NCBI RefSeq assembly: GCF_006442965.1
Contig: NZ_VFWX01000005.1
Location: 124,001-188,000, forward strand
Direction of reading: 5' to 3'
Length of the DNA: 64,000 nt
Source: Mesorhizobium sp. CU3
GTDB lineage: Bacteria > Pseudomonadota > Alphaproteobacteria > Rhizobiales > Rhizobiaceae
The position numbers and the translations under genes were made by a program. Below the pieces are notes generated by a model. The model worked only from the letters and a program-made list of their open reading frames with translations, searched no databases and was not told the origin of the DNA. Numbering within the stretch: the stretch's first letter is position 1; every line of letters starts with the position of its first letter. Below, in pieces: positions 42,237-50,576 of the stretch.

Positions 42237-43439
42237 CTAGTCGACGGAGCCGACGAAGAGCGTCTGGAAGGCGCCGTCCTTATACTCGTTGACCACCATC
42301 GGCACGGAAAGCTGGCGCTTCTGGCCGAAGGATGTGGTGCCGACATAGCCTAATTTGGCATCGCCCTTCAGGAACGGATTGGGCGCCGAGAAGCTGTCCA
42401 TGGTCTTCTTGAATTCGGCGACGTCGTTGATGGCCGCCGGGTTGGCCTTCAGCGTGTCGATTATGTATTCCAGCGCGTAGACCTTGGTGTTGGACTCGTC
42501 GTTGTACTCGCCGAACATCTTGGTGTAGCGGGTGACGAATTCCTTCATCTCGTCGGAAGCGATCTCCGGCGTGGAAGCGCCGCCAACCGAGATGAAGCCG
42601 TTGGCATATTCGCCGGCGCCCTCCTCCAGGACCTTGGCGTCCTGCGCCGTTTCGGTCGAGATCAGGCCTTCGAAGCCGAGCTCGCGGGCGGCGCGGATGA
42701 GCAGCGGCGCGTTGGCCGGCGCGACGCCCGACAGCACCAAAAGGTCGGGCTTCAGCGCCACGATCGGCGTCAGCACCGGGGTGAAGTCGCGGGTGTCGTT
42801 CTGGTAGGTGTCGTTCTGGGCGACGACGTCGAGCCCGAGCGCCTTGGCCGCTTCGACGCCGCTGTCACGCTGGCTGAGCGGATCGGATTCGTTGGCGGCG
42901 ACAAAGGCGATCGTCTTCACACCCTTGTTTTCCTTGAGGTATTTGTAGATCGCCGGACCCGACTGGTAGTTGGCGATCATGCCGAGCACGGCATTGGAGG
43001 CCGGCTTCTGGTAGAGCGCCTTGGGGAAAGCGTAGGGGAAATAGATAATGCCGTTGGCTTCGGCGACCGGGCGCACCGCGGCGGCGCCGTCATCGACATT
43101 CGGCCCGACGACATAGTGGATGCCTTCCTGCGCCATTTTCTCCATGCCGGCGATGGCGCGCTTGGGATCCTTCTGGTCGTCGAAGGTGACGATGTTGATA
43201 TTGTAGGTGTCGTTGCCGATCTTGACGCCGCCGGTCTCGTTGAGCCAGGCGGCGCGCGTCTGCATCGAACGCACGTTGGACGTGCCCCAGGCGGCGGCAG
43301 GACCGCTGGTGACGCCGACAAAACCGATCTTGAGTTCCTTGTTTTCGGCCTGCGCATACGAGATGCCGACGGCGGCAATAGCCAGGGTCGAGACGGCGCC
43401 GAGCGCCATTGATTTCAGAGTCGAGCGACGGTTGATCAT
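42237..43439 (-). CDS. Periplasmic substrate-binding protein, branched-chain amino acid type
   Basis: A 400-residue Peripla_BP_6 protein. The N-terminus NRRSTLKSMALGAVSTLAIA contains a twin-arginine pair in a Tat-like signal, with cleavage expected after SYAQA. Mature-fold motifs are LKIGFVGVTSGPAAAWG, VVGPNVDDGAAAVRPVAEAN and TRDFTPVLTPIVALKPDLLV. It is the first gene of the importer-racemase operon and defines the ligand, possibly a hydantoin- or amide-type compound judging from the co-transcribed racemase. Confidence 0.9.
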   Translation of the reverse strand: MINRRSTLKSMALGAVSTLAIAAVGISYAQAENKELKIGFVGVTSGPAAAWGTSNVRSMQTRAAWLNETGGVKIGNDTYNINIVTFDDQKDPKRAIAGMEKMAQEGIHYVVGPNVDDGAAAVRPVAEANGIIYFPYAFPKALYQKPASNAVLGMIANYQSGPAIYKYLKENKGVKTIAFVAANESDPLSQRDSGVEAAKALGLDVVAQNDTYQNDTRDFTPVLTPIVALKPDLLVLSGVAPANAPLLIRAARELGFEGLISTETAQDAKVLEEGAGEYANGFISVGGASTPEIASDEMKEFVTRYTKMFGEYNDESNTKVYALEYIIDTLKANPAAINDVAEFKKTMDSFSAPNPFLKGDAKLGYVGTTSFGQKRQLSVPMVVNEYKDGAFQTLFVGSVD

Positions 43440-43541
43440 TTGCAGTTCCCCTTTGGTTATCGCGCTTTGTTTTGCTCAGCGGCTGCGCGGATAGCCTAAG
43501 GGAAACCGCTCACGGCGGATTGTCAACATCTTTCTTATGTT

Positions 43542-43551
43542 TTGTATACAA
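43542..43551. promoter_or_regulatory. Perfect palindrome TTGTATACAA, candidate FCD-GntR operator
   Basis: This 10-bp perfect dyad lies about 100 bases upstream of the binding-protein start. Its sequence fits the TnGTnnnACnA-like sites bound by FCD-type GntR proteins, and a GntR-FCD gene lies at the other end of the operon. Control of the importer by that regulator is an inference. Confidence 0.5.
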
Positions 43552-43593
43552 TGTTTCGAAGGAATGTGTGCGACCGCCGCCACGGGCCGACGG

Positions 43594-43884
43594 CTACTTC
43601 CCGCAATGGTGGTCGTTGATCTTGTTCGTCGCGTTCGCGTCCGGCCCGACGCGGTCGTAGGAGCAGGCGCCTGCCGCCGTGGTGAACAGCTGCTGGTCGT
43701 AATAACGCGGACCGCCGAACAGCTGGTAGAGGAGATCGTCACTGGCCGGAACGTAGCGCTCCTGCTCGACCGCCTGATGATGACGATGGTGGCGATGATG
43801 ATGCTTTTCGCCCGCAACCGCTGGGGCGGACATGGTCGCGGCCGTGGCAAACACAAGCACAGAGACAGCGAGATATTTCATCAT
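43594..43884 (-). CDS. Small exported His-rich protein of unknown function
   Basis: A 96-residue protein not matched to a known family. A signal peptide is clear (MKYLAVSVLVFATAATMSAP, cleavage near AVA-GE). It is followed directly by the His cluster KHHHRHHRHHQ, a central YVPASDDLLYQLFGGPRYYD block and a C-terminal half with two Cys (GACSYDRVG and DHHCGK) that could form a disulfide. The His cluster suggests periplasmic Zn, Ni or Cu binding. Tandem ATGs at 43884 and 43881 are equivalent starts. It appears monocistronic. Confidence 0.72.
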   Translation of the reverse strand: MMKYLAVSVLVFATAATMSAPAVAGEKHHHRHHRHHQAVEQERYVPASDDLLYQLFGGPRYYDQQLFTTAAGACSYDRVGPDANATNKINDHHCGK

Positions 43885-43969
43885 CGATGGCGACCTTCTG
43901 GCAGTTTGGATCCGCAGCATATCCAAAATCACCAGCGGCGCAAAAGTTCCCTTGGCTGATGGTTTAACG

Positions 43970-44830
43970 CTAGTGGAGATGCCGCAGCTTGTCTGGATTG
44001 CGCATCACATAGATCGCCGCGATCCTGCCGTCGTCGATATCGAGCGCGGTGGTCTGGAGCTCGCCATCGGCCTCCAACGTGACGAAGCCCGGCAGGCCGT
44101 TGATGAAGCCGTAGCGGACCAGCTTCGAGCGGTTGTCCTTGAGCCATGCGACCACGACCGCGTATTGCGCCATCACCGCGTCGAAGCCAATGGCCGGCGC
44201 GGTCGCCGCCGGGCGCTTGCCGCCGCCATCGGCGTGGGCGATGACGTCGGCGCTCAGCATGGCGCCGAGTGATTTCAAGTCGCCGCTGCGCGAGGCGTTG
44301 AAGAAGGCCTCGGCGATCTCCAGCCCGCGCTGCTTCTCGACCTTGAAGCGCGGCCGCGCTTCGCGGACATGCTCACGCGCCCGCGCAGCCAGCTGGCGGC
44401 AGGCGGCCGGATCGCGATCGATTTCGGCGGCGATGTCCTCGAACTGCAGACCGAACACGTCATGCAGCAGGAAGGCGGCGCGCTCCAGCGGCGACAGCCG
44501 CTCCAACGCCAGCATCAGCGGCAGGCTGACATCGTCCACCTCGTCCTCTTCGACCAGAGGCTCCGGCAGCCAGGCGCCGACATAGGTCTCGCGCTGGCGG
44601 CGCGCGGATTTGAGCTGGTCGAGGCAAAGCCGCGTCACCGTACGGCGCAGGAAGGCTTCGGGCTGACGCACCGCAGCTCGGTCGGCCTTCATCCAGCGGA
44701 TGAAGGCCTCCTGCACCACGTCCTCGGCGTCGGCGACGGAGCCCAGCATGCGGTAGGCGACGCGCGTCAGCTTCGGGCGAAGCGGCTCGAACGCCACCGC
44801 CGCGCCGGTCTTTTCAGGCTCCGCCATCAC
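43970..44830 (-). CDS. ECF41-group RNA polymerase sigma factor
   Basis: A 286-residue ECF sigma. Region 2 runs from LTRVAYRMLGSVADAEDVVQ to FLRRTVTRLCLDQLKSARRQ; region 4 is LSPLERAAFLLHDVFGLQFE. The group marks are the linker WLPEPLVEEDE and the C-terminal SnoaL-like domain with NGLPG, the segment that regulates ECF41 proteins in place of an anti-sigma factor. The start overlaps the stop of the upstream carboxymuconolactone-decarboxylase-like gene as ATGA, the standard ECF41 arrangement. Confidence 0.93.
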   Translation of the reverse strand: MMAEPEKTGAAVAFEPLRPKLTRVAYRMLGSVADAEDVVQEAFIRWMKADRAAVRQPEAFLRRTVTRLCLDQLKSARRQRETYVGAWLPEPLVEEDEVDDVSLPLMLALERLSPLERAAFLLHDVFGLQFEDIAAEIDRDPAACRQLAARAREHVREARPRFKVEKQRGLEIAEAFFNASRSGDLKSLGAMLSADVIAHADGGGKRPAATAPAIGFDAVMAQYAVVVAWLKDNRSKLVRYGFINGLPGFVTLEADGELQTTALDIDDGRIAAIYVMRNPDKLRHLH

Positions 44831-45315
44831 GCGGCGGCGGCCTTGGCTACGGCGGCCTTGTTGGACGCCTTGATGGCCGCCGGATCGACGAAGCCGCCGA
44901 AGCCGACGGCGATGCGGTTCCAGCCATTGATTATGTTGATCATCAATGTGAGCTTCACGCGCTCCTCCTCGGAGAAATGCGGCTTCAGCGCCTCATAGGC
45001 CACTTCATGCGTATGGCCTTCGCAGATGCGCGTCAGCGCTTCGGTCCAGCCGAGCGCGGCGCGCTCGCGGTCGGCATAGCACGGCGCCTCGCGCCAGGCC
45101 GACAACAGATAGATGCGCTGCTCGGTCTCGCCGCGCTCGCGGGCATAGGTCGAATGCATGTTGATGCAATTGGCACAGCCGTTGATCTGCGAGGCGCGGA
45201 TCTCGATAAGCTCGGCCAGAGCCGGGTCGAGGCTGCCGGCGATGGCGAGCGAGGCGCGATGCCACTCCTTCATCAGCGAAGGGGCGGCGGCAAGGGGGTC
45301 AAGTCTGACAGTCAT
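44827..45315 (-). CDS. Carboxymuconolactone decarboxylase/AhpD-like protein, ECF41 partner
   Basis: A 162-residue alkylhydroperoxidase-like protein with the AhpD-type site ASQINGCANCINMHSTYARE (CxxC plus His at about 48-55). Such proteins act as peroxidase or redox relay subunits; this is the oxidoreductase-type partner that accompanies ECF41 sigma factors. AAAGGAA precedes the ATG at eight bases. The promoter at 45347-45374 matches the ECF41 consensus, so the operon is probably self-activated. Confidence 0.9.
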   Translation of the reverse strand: MTVRLDPLAAAPSLMKEWHRASLAIAGSLDPALAELIEIRASQINGCANCINMHSTYARERGETEQRIYLLSAWREAPCYADRERAALGWTEALTRICEGHTHEVAYEALKPHFSEEERVKLTLMINIINGWNRIAVGFGGFVDPAAIKASNKAAVAKAAAA

Positions 45316-45346
45316 GGTCGGTTCCTTTCGTTGCTTGCGACCACAA

Positions 45347-45374
45347 GACGAGCGAGGCTTTGCCCAATGTGACA
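45347..45374 (-). promoter_or_regulatory. ECF41-type autoregulated promoter
   Basis: On the minus strand TGTCACA (45374-45368) is followed after 17 bases by CGTC (45350-45347), the -35 and -10 elements I know for ECF41 promoters. It lies 31 bases before the carboxymuconolactone-decarboxylase-like start and so would drive that gene and the sigma gene. Confidence 0.75.
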
Positions 45375-45520
45375 TCGACGCGGATTTTTTCGCTGCCGTG
45401 CCGCCAATTGAAGAAAGATAACGGCAATCGCAGGGGCGGATTTTCGACAATGGCCGGCATCGATGCCGGATATCCTGCATTGGTCCGGTCAGCGGTGCCA
45501 GACGCACAAGGAATAGCCAG

Positions 45521-47017
45521 ATGACAGTGAGAGTGATCGTCCTCGACGCCAAGCCGCTCGGCATCGCCGATGTCGCCGAGATCGCGCGGCGCAATGCGCG
45601 GCTGGTGCTCGGCGAGGAAGCCATGCGCCGCATCCGCGCCAGCCGGGCGCTGATCGAGCATCTCACGCAGCTCGGCAAGCCGCTCTACGGCGTCACCACC
45701 GGGCTAGGCGCCTGTGTCGACACGCCGTTGGCGCAAGCCGACCTGATCGCCTTCCAGCACAGCGTGCCGCTCAGCCACTCGATGGGCGCCGGCCCGTCGC
45801 TACCGACCGAGGCAGTGCGGGCGCTGATGGTCGCGCGCATCTGCGGCATGGCGGCGGGCGGCACCGGGACGTCGGAAGGCGTGGTCATGGGCCTGGTCGC
45901 GGCGCTCAATGCCGGCGTCCACCCGGTGATCCCCAGTTGGGGTTCGGTCGGCGCCGCCGACCTCGCGCCGCTCGGTCATCTGGCGCGCGCGCTGCGCGGC
46001 GACGGCGAGACGGAGTATCAGGGCAGGATCATGCCGTCGGCCGAGGCGCTGAAGCTCGCCGGGCTGGAGCCGCTCGACCTGCGCGAGAAGGACGGCCATG
46101 CCATCATCGTCGCCAACAGCCTGTCGACCGGCGCGGCATGCCTGGCGCTGGAAGAGGTCGCCTGCCTGATCGACTGGTCGCTGGCGGCCGTCGCCCTCAA
46201 CTACGAGGCGTTCCGCGCGTCGCTCAAGGCGATCGACGAGGACGCGCTGGCGGCACGGCCGGCCTTCGGCCAGCAAGAGATCGGCGCGCGGCTGAGGGCC
46301 GAGCTTTTTGGCAGCGGGCTCTGGCAGGATAATGCCGCGAGGCGCCTGCAGGACCCGCTCAGCTTCCGCTGCGTGCCGCAAGTCTGGGGCGGGCTGCTCC
46401 ATGCCTATGAGCAGGCCAAGCTGGCGACCGAGATCGAGCTTGGCCATTCCGGCGACAATCCGGTCATCCTGCCTGAGGCCGAGCGGGTCGTTTCAAACGG
46501 CAATTTCGACCTGACGGCCTTCACGCTGACCTGGGAAAATCTCGGCCAGGCGCTGGCGCATTGCGCGGTCGGCACCGCCAACCGCTCGATGAAGCTGATG
46601 TCGCCGACGGTGGCGGAACTGCCGCGCTTCCTGTCGGCCCGGGGCGGCAGCCGCCAGGGCTATGCGGAACTGCAGAAGCCGGTCGCCGCGCTCGAAGCGG
46701 AGATCCGGCACCTAGCCAATCCGATGTCGCTCAGCCCCTTGGCCATTTCGGACGGCGTCGAGGACCAGTCGTCGATGGCGCCGCGCGTGGTGGCCAAGAC
46801 GGCCGGGATCATCGAGCGGCTGCGCTATCTGGTGGCGATGGAACTGATCTTCGCCGCCACCGGCGTCGAGTTGCGCGGCGTGCTGGACTCGATGGGCGAA
46901 GGCCCGCGGCGCAGCTATGATGCCGTGCGTGCGCTGGTCGCCCCGCTCGACGACGACCGCGAGATGAGCGCCGACATGGCGCGGGTGGCGCGGATGGTGG
47001 CTAACCCTCGGCTGTGA
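45521..47017 (+). CDS. HAL/PAL-family aromatic amino acid ammonia-lyase homologue without the MIO tripeptide
   Basis: A 498-residue member of the histidine/phenylalanine ammonia-lyase superfamily. The fold markers are LYGVTTGLGACVDTPLA (catalytic Tyr), LSFRCVPQVWGG, GHSGDNPV and ISDGVEDQSSMAPRV. The prosthetic-group loop, normally GSVGASGDLAPL, reads GSVGAADLAPL: Ser and Gly of the Ala-Ser-Gly that cyclises into MIO are missing and the loop is one residue shorter. The codons are unambiguous (ggc gcc gcc gac ctc). The enzyme cannot make a canonical MIO electrophile, so classical lyase activity is doubtful. AAGGA supports the ATG. Confidence 0.88.
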   Translation: MTVRVIVLDAKPLGIADVAEIARRNARLVLGEEAMRRIRASRALIEHLTQLGKPLYGVTTGLGACVDTPLAQADLIAFQHSVPLSHSMGAGPSLPTEAVRALMVARICGMAAGGTGTSEGVVMGLVAALNAGVHPVIPSWGSVGAADLAPLGHLARALRGDGETEYQGRIMPSAEALKLAGLEPLDLREKDGHAIIVANSLSTGAACLALEEVACLIDWSLAAVALNYEAFRASLKAIDEDALAARPAFGQQEIGARLRAELFGSGLWQDNAARRLQDPLSFRCVPQVWGGLLHAYEQAKLATEIELGHSGDNPVILPEAERVVSNGNFDLTAFTLTWENLGQALAHCAVGTANRSMKLMSPTVAELPRFLSARGGSRQGYAELQKPVAALEAEIRHLANPMSLSPLAISDGVEDQSSMAPRVVAKTAGIIERLRYLVAMELIFAATGVELRGVLDSMGEGPRRSYDAVRALVAPLDDDREMSADMARVARMVANPRL

Positions 47018-47108
47018 CCCCCGCAGGCGCTTTCTCGCCGGGGCGCCAAAGCCCGTTACGATCGCGCGTGAGCAGCAATGCTTTCGTCCGGCCATATCCG
47101 CGTCACTC

Positions 47109-47132
47109 AAAATTTTACGCATGCGATAAATT
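47109..47132. promoter_or_regulatory. Candidate LacI operator upstream of lacI (site A)
   Basis: An imperfect palindrome AAAATTTTACGC-AT-GCGATAAATT. Its left half, AAAATTTTACG, is the reverse complement of CGTAAAATTTT found in both other candidate sites (50487 and 62239). It lies about 130 bases before the lacI start, consistent with autoregulation. Confidence 0.6.
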
Positions 47133-47142
47133 CTCGCAACGC

Positions 47143-47177
47143 GTTGAAACTTGCAGAGCTTCCTGTAAAGTTTCAAC
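47143..47177. promoter_or_regulatory. Long inverted repeat in the lacI leader
   Basis: A perfect 10-bp inverted repeat GTTGAAACTT (47143-47152) and AAGTTTCAAC (47168-47177) with a 15-base spacer. It could be a second operator or an RNA hairpin in the lacI leader. Confidence 0.45.
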
Positions 47178-47261
47178 TTGCAGTCGCGCGCCGGCGCACC
47201 GTAAGGAAAGCGACGGGGCGGTGCATGGACCAGGTCAGAAATCCATGCCGCGAGGGTTTGA

Positions 47262-48284
47262 ATGGCGATGACGCACAAGACGATGGAGGATTTCGCCCGT
47301 TCCTGCGGCGTCTCCAGGCCAACACTGTCGAAGTTCTTCGACGATCCGACCAGCGTGAAGCCCGCCACCAGAAAGCGCATCGAAGAGGCGCTGCGCTCCT
47401 CGGACTACCAGCCGAACCTGTTCGCCCGCAACCTCAACCGCAAGCGCACACGCAGCATCGGCATCGTCGTGCCGACGGTGACCGACCCGTTCTATTCGGA
47501 GATGGTCAGCCGCATCGAGCTCAGGCTGCGCGACGAAGGCTACTGGCCGATCGTCATCTCCTCGCACGGCTCGACCGAGCTCGAGATCGAGGCGACGCGC
47601 ACGATCCTGTCGCTGAAAGTCTCCGGCGCGCTGGTCGCGCCGCTCGGGCGGCGGTCCGACCGGCGGACGCTGGAGAAGCTGACGCAGGCGATACCGATCG
47701 TTTATTTCGATACATTCCTCGAAGGCGACACGCCCTTTGTCGGCAACAACAACGCAAAGAGCGTGGCGACCATCGTCGACTATCTCTGCCGCTCCGGCGA
47801 CGCCCCGGTCTATTTCGACATCCCGCATGTCAACCACAATTCGCCGGAGCGCCTGGCGAGCTACATCGCCTCGATGCAGCAGCTCGGCTTCGAGCCGGTC
47901 GTCTTCGGCAACACCGGCGACTACACCTGGGACTTCGAGCGCATCGGCTACGAGCAAACCGAGAAGCTGCTCGACAATGGCGGGCTGCCCGGCAAGACCA
48001 TCCTGTGCAACAACGACCGCCTCGCCTTCGGCGTGATGGCTGCGGCCTTCTCAAAAGGGTTGAAGGTGGGGCGCAGGCCCGATTGCGACCTGCGCGTTGC
48101 CGCGCATGACGACCATCCGCTCAGCCGCTATACCTGCCCGGCGCTGACCACCATGGCGCAGGATTTCGCCGCAATGGCCGGCCGCAGCGTCGAGATGCTG
48201 CTGGCGCTGCTCGACGAAGACGAAACGAAGGTCGCGGCGAAGGTTCATCTCGACGCGACGCTGGTGATGCGTCAGTCGGCTTAA
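47262..48284 (+). CDS. LacI-family transcriptional regulator of the sugar locus
   Basis: A 340-residue LacI/GalR protein. The HTH is TMEDFARSCGVSRPTLSKFF with the hinge helix region NLFARNLNRKRTRSIGIVV, then a ribose-binding-protein-like sensor domain (VTDPFYSEMVSRIELRLRDE; GKTILCNNDRLAFGVM). It is expected to bind palindromic operators and release on a sugar or sugar phosphate. The related sites upstream of its own gene and of both sugar-transport operons suggest it governs the whole 47-64 kb locus. Its 3' end overlaps the convergent esterase by 4 bases. Confidence 0.92.
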   Translation: MAMTHKTMEDFARSCGVSRPTLSKFFDDPTSVKPATRKRIEEALRSSDYQPNLFARNLNRKRTRSIGIVVPTVTDPFYSEMVSRIELRLRDEGYWPIVISSHGSTELEIEATRTILSLKVSGALVAPLGRRSDRRTLEKLTQAIPIVYFDTFLEGDTPFVGNNNAKSVATIVDYLCRSGDAPVYFDIPHVNHNSPERLASYIASMQQLGFEPVVFGNTGDYTWDFERIGYEQTEKLLDNGGLPGKTILCNNDRLAFGVMAAAFSKGLKVGRRPDCDLRVAAHDDHPLSRYTCPALTTMAQDFAAMAGRSVEMLLALLDEDETKVAAKVHLDATLVMRQSA

Positions 48285-49234
48285 TCTACCCATCTCGGGT
48301 CGAACTCACGCCAAACGGCAACCGCGGCCTCGACCGCCTGCCGTGATGCCAGACCGTGCCGCCCCATAGAGACGAAGCCGTGGATCTGCCCCGGCCAATG
48401 CTTGAGCACCACCGGCACGCCATCCGCTTCCAGCCGCTGCGCATAGGCCTCGCCTTCGTCCGCGAGGATGTCGTGGCTGGCAATGGCGACGAAGGCCGGC
48501 GCCGCTCCAGCAAGGCTTTTGGCCCTGAGCGGCGAGACGCGCCAATCCTCGATGTCGGCCGGGTCGCGGATATAGTGGTCGCGGAACCAGGCCATGGTCG
48601 CGGCGGTCAGGCCAAAACCCTCGCCGAAGCGGCGGTAGCTGTCCGCCGTCTGCGCGGCATCGGTGTTGGGATAGAGCAGGAGCTGCGCGGTCAGCGAGCA
48701 CTTGTCCTCGCGGGCAAGCAGCGCCAGCACCGCGGCAAGGTTGCCGCCGGCGCTGTCACCGGCGACGGCGATGCGGTTGGAATCGATGCCGAGCTCTCCG
48801 GCCGAATCCTGCATGAAGGAGATCACGGCGCGGCAGTCTTCGACCGCGGCCGGGAACTTGTGCTCGGGCGCCAGCCGGTAGTCGGGCGCAACGACGACGC
48901 AGTCGGCGATGTTGGCGAACCAGCGGCAGATCTCGTCATGCGACGAGAGATTGCCGATCACCCAGCCGCCGCCATGCAGATAGAGCAGCGCCGGCGCGCT
49001 GGCGGCGGAGGCGCCCTGCCCGCGATAGACCCGAACCTTGAGAGGACCACCGGGTCCGGCGATGGTTTGGTCGCGCACCGAAGCGATGGGCTCTCGCTCG
49101 CCTTGAAGGCCGGGAAGGCCTTCCTCATAGGCGCGCCGTGCCTCGTCCGGAGTGCCGGCCTCAAAGGGCGGACCGCTACCTTGCCGGCCGAGATCGAGAA
49201 CCTTCCGCGCTTGCGGATCGAGTTGGGGCGACAT
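48281..49234 (-). CDS. Alpha/beta hydrolase, HSL-type esterase/lipase
   Basis: A 317-residue hormone-sensitive-lipase-group hydrolase. The oxyanion motif is YLHGGGWVIG, the nucleophile elbow GDSAGGN, the acid Asp in HDILADEG and the His in GQIHGF. It probably cleaves short acyl or acetyl esters. It is 8 bases downstream of a Gfo/Idh/MocA dehydrogenase in the same operon, under the shared operator at 50.5 kb, so deacylation of a sugar or lactone opening is possible. Confidence 0.92.
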   Translation of the reverse strand: MSPQLDPQARKVLDLGRQGSGPPFEAGTPDEARRAYEEGLPGLQGEREPIASVRDQTIAGPGGPLKVRVYRGQGASAASAPALLYLHGGGWVIGNLSSHDEICRWFANIADCVVVAPDYRLAPEHKFPAAVEDCRAVISFMQDSAGELGIDSNRIAVAGDSAGGNLAAVLALLAREDKCSLTAQLLLYPNTDAAQTADSYRRFGEGFGLTAATMAWFRDHYIRDPADIEDWRVSPLRAKSLAGAAPAFVAIASHDILADEGEAYAQRLEADGVPVVLKHWPGQIHGFVSMGRHGLASRQAVEAAVAVWREFDPRWVD

Positions 49235-49242
49235 GAACGCGC

Positions 49243-50421
49243 TCAGGCAAGCAGGCTCGCCGCTTCGTCCTCACCGAGCAGCGGCGGCTGGTCGACGGTG
49301 CCGACGATGGCGACCGAGTTGCGGCTTTCGCCGGAGGCCAGGATCGCCTCCATGATCTCCAGCACGTGCAGGGCCAGTTCGCCAGACGCGCGCGGCTTTC
49401 GCTTCTGCGACAGCGAGCGCGCCAGGTCGGCGACGCCGAGCATGCGGTAATTGGCGCGGTTGGGCGCCGCATAGGGCCAGTTGCGGGCGCCATAGAGTTC
49501 CTGCTCACTCTCGAAATCCTTCCAGTCGGCGCCGCGCTCGGACAACGAGACGGTGCCGCCGAATGTGTCGGGATCGGGGAGCCTGAGCGAGCCTTCCGTG
49601 CCGTGCAGTTCGATCGGATGGTTGGAATGCTTGAAGACGTCCCAGGAGGCGCCGAAGGTGACGGTGGCGCCGGAACGGAATTCGAGCAGCGACAGGATGT
49701 TGGTGGGCGTGCCGACCTTGAAGCTTGTGTTCTTGTAGGGGCCATCGGCGGTGATCAGCCGCTCTTCCTGGCCGCGCGTCGCCATCGCCATGACGCGGGC
49801 GACCGGGCCCAGCAGATTGACCAGTTGGGTGAGATAATAGGGACCCATGTCGAAGACCGGACCGCCGCCCGGCTGATAGTAGAATTGCGGGTTGGGATGC
49901 CAGTGTTCCATGCCGCGGCCCATCATGAAGGCGGTGCCGGTCACGGCGCGGCCGATCGCGCCCTCATCCATCAGGCGGCGCGCGCGGCGTCCGCCTGCGC
50001 CGAGGAAAGTGTCTGGCGCCGAGCCGATGGCAAGCCCGCGCTTCGCGGCCTCCGCGACGAGCTTGCGGCCGTCGCTGGCCGAGGTGGCGAGCGGCTTTTC
50101 GGTGAAGACATGCTTGCCGGCCGAGAGCGCCGAAAACGAGACGTCGAAATGCGCGGCGGGGATGGTCAGGTTGAGGACGAGATCGACCTCCGGATCGGCC
50201 ATCAGTTCATCCACCGACAGCGCGCGGATGCCATATTCCTTGGCGCGCAGCGCGGCCATATCGGCGGAAATGTCGGCGCAGGCGCGCAATTCCACGCCGG
50301 TGAAAAGCGCCGCGTTGCGCAGGTAAGTCATCGAAATATTGCCGCAGCCGACGACGCCGATGCCGAGCTTCGACCCTGATTTTCCTTGCATTTCTACTCG
50401 ACCTCCCGAGCGGCAGCGCAT
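49243..50421 (-). CDS. Gfo/Idh/MocA-family NAD(P)-dependent oxidoreductase
   Basis: A 392-residue sugar dehydrogenase-like protein. The Rossmann motif is LGIGVVGCGNISMTYL, the substrate-contacting Lys lies in VFTEKPLATSASDG, and the C-terminal GFO/IDH domain includes GGGPVFDMGPYYLTQLVNLL. Two starts have good ribosome sites: 50421 (AGGAGG at eight bases) and 50391 (GGAGG at ten bases). The first gene of the minus-strand arm, it is divergent from the aldolase. It probably oxidises a sugar to a keto-sugar or lactone. Confidence 0.9.
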   Translation of the reverse strand: MRCRSGGRVEMQGKSGSKLGIGVVGCGNISMTYLRNAALFTGVELRACADISADMAALRAKEYGIRALSVDELMADPEVDLVLNLTIPAAHFDVSFSALSAGKHVFTEKPLATSASDGRKLVAEAAKRGLAIGSAPDTFLGAGGRRARRLMDEGAIGRAVTGTAFMMGRGMEHWHPNPQFYYQPGGGPVFDMGPYYLTQLVNLLGPVARVMAMATRGQEERLITADGPYKNTSFKVGTPTNILSLLEFRSGATVTFGASWDVFKHSNHPIELHGTEGSLRLPDPDTFGGTVSLSERGADWKDFESEQELYGARNWPYAAPNRANYRMLGVADLARSLSQKRKPRASGELALHVLEIMEAILASGESRNSVAIVGTVDQPPLLGEDEAASLLA

Positions 50422-50474
50422 GCGGGCGGCCTCCTAAAGAGGCGGCGCGCGATTTTTTCAAGATTCGCTATACA

Positions 50475-50515
50475 GCATTTTAATTCTTGACGCGCGTAAA
50501 ATTTTTATAGAGCAT
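50475..50515 (+). promoter_or_regulatory. LacI-type promoter-operator (site B) of the aldolase operon
   Basis: TTGACG (50487-50492) and GAGCAT (50510-50515), 17 bases apart, form a probable promoter. The 14-bp dyad TTGACGCGCGTAAA (50487-50500) overlaps its -35 box. The surrounding 32 bases (50475-50506) are identical to 62227-62258 except for the two central bases of the dyad. It lies between divergent genes and could control both arms. Confidence 0.7.
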
Positions 50516-50576
50516 ACGAACATGCCGGCTCGATATCGGAGGCCGCCGGCTTTTCAAGATCAGGGAATTCGGACTT

